Source: Gemmatimonadota bacterium
Lineage (GTDB): Bacteria; Gemmatimonadota; Gemmatimonadetes; Gemmatimonadales; Gemmatimonadaceae
DNA: 64,000 nucleotides
Assembly: GCA_028287305.1 (NCBI GenBank)
Contig: JAQBPX010000028.1
Span: forward strand, 86,345-150,344
Direction of reading: 5' to 3'
Shown here one piece after another: positions 1-9,711 of the stretch; the first letter of the stretch is position 1; every line of letters starts with the position of its first letter. The translations under genes and the position numbers were made by a program. The notes beneath the pieces are model-generated. The model worked only from the letters and a program-made list of their open reading frames with translations. It made no database searches and was not told the DNA's origin.

Positions 1-1227
1 TCGGGCACCACCGGCGTGCCGAAGGCCGTGATGCTCAGCCACGACAACATCATCTGGACCACCGAGGTCGCCACGCGCATGGCCGGGTTCGCGGCTGGCG
101 ACGACGTGATCAGCTACCTGCCCCTGAGCCACATCGCGGAGGCGGGCGTCTCGATGTACGGGCCCATTCACCACGGACGATGCGTGTGGTTCGCGCAGAG
201 CCAGGAGACGCTCAAGGCGGACCTGCTGGACGCACAGCCGCACGGGTTTCTCGGCGTGCCGCGCGTGTGGGAGAAGATCCAGGAGGGCATCGCCGCCGAG
301 GGCGCGAAGAACCCGCCGCTGAAGAAGAAGATCTCCGCGTGGGCGAGGAAGATCGGGCTGGCGGGCGGGTATGCGGAGCAGGAAAAGCGCGCGAAGCCGC
401 TGCTGTGGCCCCTGGCGAACGCGCTCGTGTTCAGGAAGGTGCGCGGCGCGCTCGGCCTCACGCGCGCGCGCATCCTGGCGACGAGCGCCGCGCCGATCTC
501 GAAGGACACGCTCGAGTTCTTCCTGAGCCTCGGGCTGCCGATCTGCGAGATTTATGGGATGTCCGAGTGCACCGGGCCGGCCACGATGTCACAGCCGCAC
601 AAGTACCACACGGGCAAGGCGGGCTTCTGCCTGGAGGGTGCGGAGCTGAAGATCGCGGAGGACGGCGAGATCTGCATGCGCGGCCGTCACGTGTTCAAGG
701 GCTACTTCAAGGACGCGGAAAACACGGCGCTCACGCTGGACTCCGAGGGGTGGCTGCACTCGGGTGACATCGGCACCATCGACGCCGGCGGCTTCCTGCA
801 GGTGACGGACCGCAAGAAGGAGCTGATCATCACGGCGGGCGGGGAGAACGTGGCGCCTCAGCTGGTGGAAGGCGCGCTGAAGGGCATTCCGGTGGTGAGC
901 CAGGCGATGGTGATCGGCGACCGCCGCCGCTACATCAGCGCGCTCGTCACCCTCGACCCGGCGCGCGTTCCGATCGATGCGGCGACCGCCGGCAGTCCCG
1001 CGCGCACGCCAGAGGAGGCCGCGGCCTGCCCGAAGTTCAACGCGTGGCTCTTCACGCAGGTGGAGCAGGTGAACGCGAAGCTGGCGCGAGTGCAGAGCGT
1101 ACGAAAGGTGAAGATCCTGCCGCACGAGCTGACGATCGAGAGCGGGGAGCTCACGCCGACCATGAAGCTCAAGCGGCGGGTGATCCTCGAGCGGTATGCG
1201 GGCGAGGTAGAGGAGCTCTACGCCTGA
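1..1227 (+). CDS. AMP-dependent acyl-CoA synthetase (3' part)
   Basis: Adenylate-forming enzyme of the ANL superfamily, most like long-chain fatty acid:CoA ligases, which activate a fatty acid with ATP and pass it to CoA at the membrane face. The window opens in frame 1 inside the phosphate-binding loop (SGTTGVPKAVMLSH), so the N-terminal part lies outside. Visible motifs are YGMSECTG near residue 185 of the visible part, then SEGWLHSGDIG, the hinge DRKKELI and ITAGGENVAPQ. The C-terminal AMP-binding cap is complete and ends in TGA at 1225. The exact chain-length specificity cannot be read from the sequence. The next gene is convergent. Confidence 0.9.
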   Translation, partial: SGTTGVPKAVMLSHDNIIWTTEVATRMAGFAAGDDVISYLPLSHIAEAGVSMYGPIHHGRCVWFAQSQETLKADLLDAQPHGFLGVPRVWEKIQEGIAAEGAKNPPLKKKISAWARKIGLAGGYAEQEKRAKPLLWPLANALVFRKVRGALGLTRARILATSAAPISKDTLEFFLSLGLPICEIYGMSECTGPATMSQPHKYHTGKAGFCLEGAELKIAEDGEICMRGRHVFKGYFKDAENTALTLDSEGWLHSGDIGTIDAGGFLQVTDRKKELIITAGGENVAPQLVEGALKGIPVVSQAMVIGDRRRYISALVTLDPARVPIDAATAGSPARTPEEAAACPKFNAWLFTQVEQVNAKLARVQSVRKVKILPHELTIESGELTPTMKLKRRVILERYAGEVEELYA

Positions 1228-1233
1228 CGGCGG

Positions 1234-1315
1234 GAGCTGGGGGGCTGAGGTTTGAGGTGTGAGGACTGCAGTGGTTGTCCCCATTCCTCAGCCCCTCACA
1301 CCTCAGCTCCTGCAG
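1234..1315. repeat. Inverted GAGGTGTGAGG repeat between convergent genes
   Basis: The 11-base word GAGGTGTGAGG at 1254-1264 is repeated in exact inverted form at 1294-1304, and both arms carry GGAGCTG and GGCTGAGG words in permuted order. The element sits between two convergent genes and could act as a bidirectional terminator. Related words recur at 8293-8330 and 14228-14250, so it belongs to a dispersed intergenic family. Confidence 0.6.
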
Positions 1316-1316
1316 T

Positions 1317-2114
1317 TCACGCGTAGTAGCGCAACAGGCTCGCCGCCACTCCGTCCAGGTCCGGGAACAGCCTCCGCTCGTCGAGGCCCACCAGGTCCAG
1401 CTGGTCGCGAATGTGCGGCACCTCGCGCTGCGGGATCACGTACTTGGTGAGCGCGCCCTCCAGGCCGTGATCCATCAGGAACCGGTCGAGTGACCGCGTG
1501 GTGTCGTTCGACAGCGTGAAGCAGGCCGCCTGCGCCACGATGCGGTTGTCGAGGCTGGGCGGCTCCAGCAGGCAGGCGAACGGGCGTCCTCCATCTCGGC
1601 TCTGGAACAGTTGCCACGGCGTGAAGTGCTTGTCGTCGCCCAGCAGCCGATCGAGGTCGGTGGTGAGCAGGGAGAGGCGCGGGAAGCCGAAGGTCTCATG
1701 CAGCAGCTGCCAGTCGAGGCGCCAGATGGCGCGGTCGGTCTCCACCGCGTGCGGGCGCGTGGCGAAGAAGGTCGCGACCAGCGGTGAGTACGACCAGTCG
1801 AGCAGCCGTGTGGGCACGCCGTGGTGCTGGGCCGAAATGAGGTACTCCCACTCGTTCGCGGATTCACCGCCCACGTAGGGCCGCGAGTAGCGAATGAAGT
1901 TGCGGAGGATGTGCTCCTCGAGGTCGCGCTTGGCGTGCGGGGTGGTCGCCCCGCCCAGCTTGTCGAGGCTGGTGAGCAGCGGGGAGGACGCATCGAACGC
2001 GCCGCGGTACACGCCGCTGTCGCGCCGCCGGCCGGACTTGGGGTCGGGAACGTCGGGAGTCACCAGGTCGATGAGTTCGCCGAGCGTGCCGATCGTGATC
2101 TCGTTGATCGCCAT
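1317..2114 (-). CDS. FRG domain-containing protein
   Basis: Protein of 265 residues with an FRG domain, a family named for a conserved Phe-Arg-Gly-type motif and of poorly known function, found in many bacterial and phage contexts. The N-terminal signature YRGAFDASSPLLTSL starts at residue 36 and the second typical block, LLDWSYSPLVATFFAT, lies near residue 105. There is no signal peptide or membrane segment, so it is probably cytoplasmic. The reading frame stays open upstream to 2366, but that part overlaps the divergent kinase gene and looks non-coding; the ATG at 2112-2114 (MAINEITIG) leaves an 85-bp divergent promoter region. No partner gene suggests a role. Confidence 0.75.
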   Translation of the reverse strand: MAINEITIGTLGELIDLVTPDVPDPKSGRRRDSGVYRGAFDASSPLLTSLDKLGGATTPHAKRDLEEHILRNFIRYSRPYVGGESANEWEYLISAQHHGVPTRLLDWSYSPLVATFFATRPHAVETDRAIWRLDWQLLHETFGFPRLSLLTTDLDRLLGDDKHFTPWQLFQSRDGGRPFACLLEPPSLDNRIVAQAACFTLSNDTTRSLDRFLMDHGLEGALTKYVIPQREVPHIRDQLDLVGLDERRLFPDLDGVAASLLRYYA

Positions 2115-2199
2115 TCGCTGGGGTGGGGGTGGTCGTCCCGAATGCTGCACCCGCCGTACGCAATTCGCCAGCGGCGCGGTCCCCGAATAAGTTGGTGGC

Positions 2200-4149
<1,950 letters not shown>

Positions 4150-4202
4150 ACCTTCGAAATCGAGGGTAGGGGGCAGGTAAAACCCGGTCCGCTTTATGCC
4201 CG

Positions 4203-4208
4203 TATGGT
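4203..4208 (+). promoter_or_regulatory. Leaderless-type -10 hexamer TATGGT
   Basis: TATGGT ends 6 bases before the ATG at 4215. That spacing would place the transcript start at or very near the start codon, giving a leaderless mRNA. No clear -35 box is seen. Confidence 0.55.
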
Positions 4209-4214
4209 AGGCGT

Positions 4215-4703
4215 ATGCCGCTCACGTATTCCGTCGACGCCGACGAGCCGCTGGTCATCCTTCGCGCTGAGGGAGAGCTGAGCGCGAGCGACCTGCTCGC
4301 CGCGCGCGAGCAGTACAAGACCGACGACCGGTTGACGCCCGAGCACCGCGGCCTTCTCGACCTGCGCCTGGTCACGAAGTTCACCCTGCGCAGCGACGAA
4401 GTGCGGATGCTGGCGGGCTCTCGCAGCACGATCGGGAAGATCACCACCCAGACCTACGTGGCGATCGTGGCCAGCTCTCCCGAGTCGTTCGGGCTCGCGC
4501 GCATGTACGAGCTCGCGCGCAGCGACGCCAGCGACACGATGCGCGTGTTCGACCGCTACGATGATGCGCTGTCCTGGATCCGCGCCACCTATCCTCCCGA
4601 GCTGCGCGAGCGCTTTCACCAGCGCGACGCGGGCGGCAGCGTCAGCGCGCACGAGGACGGGCTAACCCCAGGCGCTGTCGATCGCGCGGCGGATATCCGC
4701 TAG
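4215..4703 (+). CDS. SpoIIAA/STAS-like protein
   Basis: Cytoplasmic protein of 162 residues. The first ~125 residues resemble the SpoIIAA-like (STAS-related) fold: a short beta strand with a glycine-poor turn (PLVILRAEGELSASDLLAA), a central RGLLDLRLVTKF strand and a final DRYDDALSWI helix typical of such proteins. Members often act as small regulatory or partner-binding modules; no specific partner can be named. The C-terminal ~25 residues are low in similarity and their coding DNA overlaps the convergent PCYCGC gene by 42 bases. A TATGGT hexamer just ahead of the ATG supports this start. Confidence 0.7.
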   Translation: MPLTYSVDADEPLVILRAEGELSASDLLAAREQYKTDDRLTPEHRGLLDLRLVTKFTLRSDEVRMLAGSRSTIGKITTQTYVAIVASSPESFGLARMYELARSDASDTMRVFDRYDDALSWIRATYPPELRERFHQRDAGGSVSAHEDGLTPGAVDRAADIR

Positions 4704-5084
4704 CGCCTTTCCCTGGCCGGCGAGCTTGCCCACCAGCTCCCCTTCCTCGATGCATCCATTGCAGCCCGTCGCCTGGTCGCTCTCGTAGCACGCGAGCAGC
4801 GAGCGATGACCCATGGAATCGCGACAGCGGCAGGCGCAGAACACGCCATCGAAGAGCACCGGATACTGCCGCGCGAATGCATACACGCCCCGCACACGCT
4901 TGCGGTCCGGAAGCTTGGCATCAGGGAGCACGTGCTCCGCGGTGATCCCCTCGCGCGGCTCGGGGTGGTCGAACGGCTTGGGGGTGCCCGGCCTCGCGCG
5001 CGCGGCGGGGAGCATCGGTGCCACCACCAGCGCGCCGAGCGACTTCAGGAATGCGCCACGGGAAATGCGGTCTGCGTGCTGCAT
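4662..5084 (-). CDS. Exported PCYCGC-motif protein
   Basis: Exported protein of 140 residues. The N-terminus (RISRGAFLKSLGALVVAPML) looks like a Tat signal in which the second Arg of the twin pair is replaced by Gly, with possible cleavage after AARA. The body has the cysteine pattern of PCYCGC-type proteins: CACRC, then HRSLLACYES, then CNGC. These cysteines are likely to bind metal or form disulfides; the family has no firm function. The reading frame is open upstream to 5144, but TAGGAT lies 5 bases before the ATG at 5084, which favours this start. It overlaps the convergent gene and is divergent from the transporter. Confidence 0.7.
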   Translation of the reverse strand: MQHADRISRGAFLKSLGALVVAPMLPAARARPGTPKPFDHPEPREGITAEHVLPDAKLPDRKRVRGVYAFARQYPVLFDGVFCACRCRDSMGHRSLLACYESDQATGCNGCIEEGELVGKLAGQGKALADIRRAIDSAWG

Positions 5085-5089
5085 GACGA

Positions 5090-5095
5090 ATCCTA
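5090..5095 (-). promoter_or_regulatory. Leaderless-type -10 hexamer TAGGAT
   Basis: TAGGAT (minus strand) ends 5 bases before the ATG at 5084 and faces the TAAGAT hexamer of the divergent transporter gene 35 bases away. Confidence 0.5.
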
Positions 5096-5130
5096 CGCGA
5101 GTGCGGGTTTCCCGGGCAATGGCCGTGCTG

Positions 5131-5136
5131 TAAGAT
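5131..5136 (+). promoter_or_regulatory. Leaderless-type -10 hexamer TAAGAT
   Basis: TAAGAT, preceded by TG two bases upstream in an extended -10 manner, ends 7 bases before the ATG at 5144. An alternative ATG at 5135 lies inside this hexamer and so is unlikely to be the start. Confidence 0.55.
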
Positions 5137-5143
5137 GCCCGCA

Positions 5144-6451
5144 ATGACTGCGCCCAGCTTGCCCCGCCGACTGCGCTCGATCATGGGGGGATCCGCCGGC
5201 AACCTGGTCGAGTGGTACGACTGGTACGTGTTCTCGGCGCTCTCGCTGTACTTCGCGAAGGCGTTCTTCCCGGCGGGGAACGAGACGGCGCAGCTGCTCA
5301 ACGCCTCCGCGGTGTTCGCGGTGGGGTTCCTGATGCGCCCGGTGGGCGGCCTGGTGATGGGGCGCTATGCCGACCGGCACGGGCGCCGCGCCGCGCTCAG
5401 CCTCTCGGTGCTGCTGATGTGCGCGGGGTCGCTGCTGATCGCCGTCACGCCGGGCTACGCGACCATCGGGATCGCGGCGCCGGTGATCCTGGTGATCGCG
5501 CGCCTGGTGCAGGGGCTGAGCGTGGGGGGCGAGTACGGCGCGAGCGCGACGTACCTGAGCGAGATCGCCGGCGACGATCGCCGCGGGTTCTGGTCCAGCT
5601 TCCAGTACGTGACGCTGATCATGGGGCAGCTGCTCGCGCTGGGAGTGCTGATCGTGCTGCAGCGATCGATGAGCGCGCACGCGCTCGAGACCTGGGGCTG
5701 GCGCATCCCATTCGCGATCGGCGCGGCGTGCGCGGTGATCGCCGCCTGGCTGCGGCGCGGGCTGGACGAGACGCCGGCGTTCGAGGCGTCGCGCGGGAGC
5801 GGTGCGCCGCGCGCATCGCTGCGCGCATTGCTGGCACACCCACGGGCGGTGCTCACGGTGATCGGCCTGACCGCGGGTGGCACCGTGGCGTTCTACACCT
5901 TCACGACGTACGCACAGAAGTTCCTGGTGAACAGCGCGCACTTCACCCGGGACGCGGCCACGCGCGTGTCGGCTGCATCCATCTTCCTGTTCATGCTGGT
6001 GCAGCCGCTCTACGGGCACGTCTCGGATCGCATCGGCCGCCGGCCGATCCTGATGGCCTTCGGCGTGGTGGGCACGCTCGCCACGGTGCCGCTGCTCGAC
6101 GCGCTGCATGGCGCCGGCTCCGAGCTGCGGGCATTCGTGCTGCTCTCGGTCGCGCTGCTCGTGGTGAGCGGCTACACCTCGATCAACGCCGTGGTGAAGG
6201 CCGAGCTCTTTCCCACCGAGATTCGCGCGCTCGGCGTTGCGCTTCCCTACGGGATCGCCGTGTCGCTCTTCGGGGGCACCGCCGAGTACCTCGCGCTGCG
6301 CGCGAAGGGCGGCGGCCATGAGCGCTGGTTCTTCTGGTACGTGGCCGCCTGCATCTTCTGCTCGCTGCTGGTGTTCGCCATCATGCCCGAGACGCGGCGC
6401 GTCTCGTTCGAGGTCAGTCCACCAGCGCCGGACGATCGCGCACCGTCATGA
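5144..6451 (+). CDS. MHS-family MFS transporter (KgtP-like)
   Basis: Inner-membrane secondary transporter of 435 residues from the metabolite:H+ symporter branch of the major facilitator superfamily, which imports dicarboxylates and related organic acids with protons. The opening GGSAGNLVEWYDWYVFSALS is very close to the alpha-ketoglutarate permease KgtP. Twelve hydrophobic segments follow, with the MFS loop motif MGRYADRHGRRAAL between helices 2 and 3, and RLVQGLSVGGEYGAS and SDRIGRRP further on. The substrate itself is inferred. The ATG at 5144 is preferred over 5135 because of the -10 hexamer. Its 3' end overlaps the convergent thioesterase by 38 bases. Confidence 0.87.
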   Translation: MTAPSLPRRLRSIMGGSAGNLVEWYDWYVFSALSLYFAKAFFPAGNETAQLLNASAVFAVGFLMRPVGGLVMGRYADRHGRRAALSLSVLLMCAGSLLIAVTPGYATIGIAAPVILVIARLVQGLSVGGEYGASATYLSEIAGDDRRGFWSSFQYVTLIMGQLLALGVLIVLQRSMSAHALETWGWRIPFAIGAACAVIAAWLRRGLDETPAFEASRGSGAPRASLRALLAHPRAVLTVIGLTAGGTVAFYTFTTYAQKFLVNSAHFTRDAATRVSAASIFLFMLVQPLYGHVSDRIGRRPILMAFGVVGTLATVPLLDALHGAGSELRAFVLLSVALLVVSGYTSINAVVKAELFPTEIRALGVALPYGIAVSLFGGTAEYLALRAKGGGHERWFFWYVAACIFCSLLVFAIMPETRRVSFEVSPPAPDDRAPS

Positions 6452-6878
6452 TCGTCGCCTGCATCACGGCGACGCTCGTCTCCAGCTGGTCATCGATCGC
6501 GAACAGCTCGCCGGCGCAGACGGTGATGGTCCGGCCAGCCCGCAGCACCCGACCTGTCGCGCGAAAGTGCGTACCGCTCGCCGGCGCCAGCATGTTCAGC
6601 TTGAACTCCACGCTCAGCACCGCCGCCCCTGGCTCCATGAGCGTGAGCGCGGCATAGCCGCAGGCGGTGTCCACCGCCGAGGTGACGATCCCCGCATGCA
6701 GGAAGCCGTGCTGCTGCGTGAAGCGCGCGTCGAATGGAAGTGCGATGTCCACCTCGCCCGCCGCGACGTGCGTGATCGTCGCGCCCAGGGTCGCCATCAA
6801 CGGCTGGCGCCCGAAGCTCGCGCGCACGCGAGCGTCGAACGCCGGGTCGCGCGGCTCGTGGCTCAGCGACCGCCCCAC
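6414..6878 (-). CDS. PaaI-family hotdog thioesterase
   Basis: Acyl-CoA thioesterase of the single-domain hotdog PaaI family. The signature block is intact: TQQHGFLHAGIVTSAVDTACGYAAL, described here in two halves (TQQHGFLHAGIV, then VDTACGYAALTL), followed by the LSVEFKLNMLAPASG strand and GRTITVCAG. It would hydrolyse a small or aromatic acyl-CoA in the cytoplasm. The start is uncertain: GTG at 6878 (154 residues, overlapping the end of msrA), a CTG at 6866 sharing bases with the msrA stop, and GTG at 6827 are all possible. The conserved FDARVRASFGRQ region argues against starting later than 6827. It is probably coupled to msrA. Confidence 0.82.
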   Translation of the reverse strand: MGRSLSHEPRDPAFDARVRASFGRQPLMATLGATITHVAAGEVDIALPFDARFTQQHGFLHAGIVTSAVDTACGYAALTLMEPGAAVLSVEFKLNMLAPASGTHFRATGRVLRAGRTITVCAGELFAIDDQLETSVAVMQATIMTVRDRPALVD

Positions 6879-7561
6879 TCGCTGCGGTAGAGCGCCGGGA
6901 ACTGCGACTTGAGGTGCTCGACCTTCGGCGCATCGTTGTAGACGATGTACGGCTGGTCGGGGTGATGCACCATGTAATCCTGGTGGTACGCCTCGGCCTG
7001 GTGGAACGCCTTGAGCGCGACCACCTGCGTCACGATCGGGCGCTTGTAGGCCTTCGCCGCGGTGAGCTGCGCAATGTACGCCTCGGCTGCCTTCCGCTGC
7101 GCGTCGTTGCGATAGAAGATGGCGGAGCGGTACTGCGTCCCGACGTCGGGCCCCTGCCGGTTGAGCTGCGTGGGGTCGTGGGCGACGGAGAAGTAGACCT
7201 GCAGGATCTGGCCGTAGCTGACCTGCGAGGGGTCGAACACCACCTGCACCGACTCGGCGTGCCCGGTGTCGCCGGAGCTGACGTCGTCGTAGGTCGGGCT
7301 GTTGGTCGTGCCGCCCGCGTAGCCACTCGTGGCGCTCTTCACGCCCTTCATGTGCTCGTACACGGCCTCGATGCCCCAGAAGCATCCGCCGGCGATCACG
7401 GCGGTGTCGAGGGGGCTGGCGATGGCGGAGCTGGCGGTGTCGTCGCCGGCATAGGCGGGAATGTCGATGGCGGCCTCCGCCGAGGGACGACGGGAGGCGG
7501 TCATTGCTGCTGTGAAGGCGACGGCGACCGTCGCGGCAAGTACCAGTCTCATTTGTCTCAT
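6863..7561 (-). CDS. msrA: Exported peptide methionine sulfoxide reductase A
   Basis: Reduces methionine-S-sulfoxide in proteins back to methionine. The catalytic motif GGCFWGIEAVYEHMKG carries the active Cys at residue 60; the GYAGG turn, DPTQLNRQGPDVGTQYRS block and HQDYM segment are all typical of MsrA. Unlike cytosolic forms, it begins with a ~30-residue signal-like region (LVLAATVAVAFTAAM, then AEA), so it should work in the periplasm. No resolving-cysteine pair is visible at the C-terminus, which ends ALYRSEWGGR. An alternative ATG lies at 7552. The thioesterase follows with an overlap. Confidence 0.92.
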   Translation of the reverse strand: MRQMRLVLAATVAVAFTAAMTASRRPSAEAAIDIPAYAGDDTASSAIASPLDTAVIAGGCFWGIEAVYEHMKGVKSATSGYAGGTTNSPTYDDVSSGDTGHAESVQVVFDPSQVSYGQILQVYFSVAHDPTQLNRQGPDVGTQYRSAIFYRNDAQRKAAEAYIAQLTAAKAYKRPIVTQVVALKAFHQAEAYHQDYMVHHPDQPYIVYNDAPKVEHLKSQFPALYRSEWGGR

Positions 7562-7612
7562 CCGTTGGCTTTCCCCATGAATCGGCGGCGGGGCGCAGGA
7601 GTTCCGCTCCCT

Positions 7613-7966
7613 TCAGTCACCAGCGAGGGCCAGGAGTTCCTCGGCGATCTCGGCGATGGGCTCCCAGCCGGGCGGGACAGTGCTCACCCAGCGGAACGAG
7701 GACTGTGCGAGGGCGCTCGAGATGATGAGCTCGTAGCCCACCGAGCTTGCGAGCGCGGCCTTCATGGGTGCGAGGGGAATGGCCGTGCGCTCGAGTCGAT
7801 CGGTCGCCTGGCGGACGCGGGCCACCGGAATGGTGCGCTGCGACTTGCTGCCGCCGGCGTTCACCTGGATGGTGGCGTCGTTGAAGCCCATCTCGATGCG
7901 CACGCGAAGCTCCGGTGCCGCGTCGGCGGCCTGGCGGACCTCGATGGTATAGAGCGTCGCGGACAT
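7613..7966 (-). CDS. Hypothetical protein (117 aa)
   Basis: Small soluble protein of unknown function, 117 residues, beginning MSATLYTIEVRQAAD. It looks like an alpha/beta domain: an N-terminal strand pair (ELRVRIEMGFNDATIQVNAG), a helix rich in Arg and Ala, and a C-terminal EIAEELLALAG helix. No signal peptide, membrane helix or catalytic motif is visible. The frame extends upstream to 8185, but TACCTT six bases before the ATG at 7966 and a repeat-like spacer support this start. It is transcribed toward, and separated from, msrA by 51 bases. Confidence 0.6.
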   Translation of the reverse strand: MSATLYTIEVRQAADAAPELRVRIEMGFNDATIQVNAGGSKSQRTIPVARVRQATDRLERTAIPLAPMKAALASSVGYELIISSALAQSSFRWVSTVPPGWEPIAEIAEELLALAGD

Positions 7967-7972
7967 GGGGGA

Positions 7973-7978
7973 AAGGTA
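7973..7978 (-). promoter_or_regulatory. Leaderless-type -10 hexamer TACCTT
   Basis: TACCTT with a 6-base spacer (TCCCCC) to the ATG at 7966. Exactly the same hexamer and spacing precede the genes starting at 14196 and 18275. Confidence 0.55.
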
Positions 7979-8074
7979 CTGCGGTTTGGGGTTTGTGGTT
8001 TGCGGTTTGCGGCAACGCTGCCTCGCGGTACGGCGCATGCGAATGGGCCGGCAACCACTCGACGGGAGAAGAGC

Positions 8075-8203
8075 GTGAGCAAGTTGCTGCGTGGCATGGC
8101 GGCCGGATACGGCGCGAAGAAGATGGGCGGCGGGTGCTTCAGCACGGTGCTGATCTTTCTCGTGCTGTGGTGGGTGCTGGGGCATTTCGGGATCTTCAAG
8201 TAG
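8075..8203 (+). CDS. Small single-span membrane protein (42 aa)
   Basis: A 42-residue protein starting at GTG 8075 with a good Shine-Dalgarno sequence (GGGAGAAG) a few bases upstream. The N-terminal half is basic (SKLLRGMAAGYGAKK) and the C-terminal half is one hydrophobic helix (CFSTVLIFLVLWWVLGHF), as expected for a small inner-membrane protein with its N-terminus inside. The function is unknown. The start inside a longer open frame was chosen because of the ribosome site and the abrupt change to plausible composition. A strong terminator hairpin follows 42 bases after the stop. Confidence 0.6.
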   Translation: MSKLLRGMAAGYGAKKMGGGCFSTVLIFLVLWWVLGHFGIFK

Positions 8204-8244
8204 CAGGAGTCGGGGGCACGGGAGCTGAGGGATGGGGAAAAGAA

Positions 8245-8275
8245 AAGGGCGGCCGCGTGGTTCGCGGCCGCCCTT
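8245..8275. terminator. Bidirectional intrinsic terminator
   Basis: A perfect 13-bp stem (AAGGGCGGCCGCG and its complement) with a 5-base loop TGGTT, A-rich on the left and CTTCCTT on the right. It lies between the small membrane protein gene (+) and the propeller gene (-) and could end transcription from both sides. Confidence 0.75.
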
Positions 8276-8292
8276 CCTTGTCAGTGCTCTCC

Positions 8293-8330
8293 TGAGCCCC
8301 TCACATCCCGAGCTCCTGAGCCCCTGAAAT
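8293..8330. repeat. CTCAGCCCCTCA-type dispersed repeat
   Basis: Contains CTGAGCCCCTCACATCCCGA and CTGAGCCCC again, the same word family as the right arm of the element at 1287-1311. It flanks the terminator hairpin, between convergent genes. Confidence 0.45.
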
Positions 8331-8334
8331 CGCT

Positions 8335-9681
8335 CTACCGCGCGCTCGCCTTCTCCAGCGTGACCGTGGCTCCATCGCGGAAGCTCAGGTAGACCACGCC
8401 GCCTTTGCCGAAGCCGATGATGCTGCGGCCGGCCGGAACCTGCACGCGATCCACGAGCTCACCCTTGCCGTTGATCACGTCGTAGATGGGACCGCCCGGA
8501 TAGGCCTTGGTCGGGATAGTGCGCACCCATGCGTTGCCGTCCGCATCCGCACGCGTGGAGCCCGCGAAGAACGGCGGCTTGTAGTCGGGCAGCTCGCTCG
8601 GGCTCACGAAGTTCACCTGCGCCTGGGGAGCGCCGGCACCGTTGGGGCCGCCCGCGGCGCGCGGTGCGCCACCAGGTCCGCCGGGCCCGCCGCCGTCACC
8701 CATGCGAATGACCATCTGCGGCGCACCACCCCCGGCGCCCTGTCCGCCACCACCGAACGCGGTGGTCGGGCCGCCGCCGGACACGATCGTCTGGCCGGGG
8801 CCCTGCTGCGTGGCCAGGCGCGCGCGCTGCGCCTTCACGGAATCGATGAACGCGATCTTGTCCTCGTCGGTCAGTCGCTGCCAGTCGAAGGGCATCTTCG
8901 CCACGGACTGCTGCGTGCCGTCGGGACGCACGATGTCGGCGTGGTAGTCGCGCCCGCGCAGCAGCATCAGCGTGCCATCGGTGAGCACCGCCCAGTCATC
9001 CACGAGCGGCAACGGGTTGATCTCGGACGACATGGTGGTGCGGCCATCGGCGTCCGTCGTCATGTTCATCCTGATCTTCGGGATCTTCATCCACGCGAGC
9101 GTGTCCACCTTGCGCGACGCGAGGTCGATGCGGAGGATGGCGCTCGAGTCCGGGAACTCGGGGGGAGAAAAGACGCCGTTCGCCGTGCGCGGCGGCGGCG
9201 AGAAGCGGAAGCCGGCGCGATAGATGAGCCGGCCCTGCGAGTCGAAGCCGGGCATGCCCTGCAGGCCGGCCAGCGTGGACGCATCCTCGGGACGCGGCAC
9301 CGACATCACGCGGCCGATCTTGCCGCTCGGGTCGATGACGAGCATCGAGAGCGACTGGGGGTCCACGAAGAGCGTGGAGTCACCGCGGTACGGCACCAGG
9401 CCGGCGATGCGGCCGCTGTACGCGTTCGCCGTCTCGCTGGTGGAGTCCGCGATCACCCTGGGGGAGCCGAGCGATGCATCGAGCATCACCACCTTCCGGC
9501 CCGACGGGTCGTTGACGAGCAGGCTGCCGTTGGGCAGTTGGCGCACGCCGCTCACGTTCCCGAACTTCTCGGTGGTCTTCGCCACCACCGCGCCGAGCTG
9601 GCGAATGGGCGGCAGCGCCTGCGCGCCCAGGGGCGCCGTGGCGCCCGAGAGGGCGAAAAGAGAAAGGATTGTCTTCTTCAT
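8335..9681 (-). CDS. Exported propeller-like protein with Gly-rich insert
   Basis: Exported protein of 448 residues with a clear signal peptide (MKKTILSLFALSGATAPLGAQ). The body has repeated short blades such as GVRQLPNGSLLVND, GMPGFDSQGRLIY and TRADADGNAWVRTIP, resembling NHL or six-bladed beta-propellers. Residues ~290-345 are a low-complexity Gly/Ala/Pro region, probably a flexible linker. No enzyme motif is evident, so the role (ligand or surface binding) is unknown. It lies 30 bases downstream of the large outer-membrane barrel gene on the same strand, so the two are probably co-transcribed and may work together at the cell surface. Confidence 0.7.
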   Translation of the reverse strand: MKKTILSLFALSGATAPLGAQALPPIRQLGAVVAKTTEKFGNVSGVRQLPNGSLLVNDPSGRKVVMLDASLGSPRVIADSTSETANAYSGRIAGLVPYRGDSTLFVDPQSLSMLVIDPSGKIGRVMSVPRPEDASTLAGLQGMPGFDSQGRLIYRAGFRFSPPPRTANGVFSPPEFPDSSAILRIDLASRKVDTLAWMKIPKIRMNMTTDADGRTTMSSEINPLPLVDDWAVLTDGTLMLLRGRDYHADIVRPDGTQQSVAKMPFDWQRLTDEDKIAFIDSVKAQRARLATQQGPGQTIVSGGGPTTAFGGGGQGAGGGAPQMVIRMGDGGGPGGPGGAPRAAGGPNGAGAPQAQVNFVSPSELPDYKPPFFAGSTRADADGNAWVRTIPTKAYPGGPIYDVINGKGELVDRVQVPAGRSIIGFGKGGVVYLSFRDGATVTLEKASAR

Positions 9682-9711
9682 GTGTCAGGTCCTGATGAGG
9701 GTGAAGCCCTT

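Noticed and set aside
5135..5143. Upstream ATG as start of the MFS transporter
   Set aside because: It lies within the TAAGAT hexamer, so a transcript from that promoter would not contain it.
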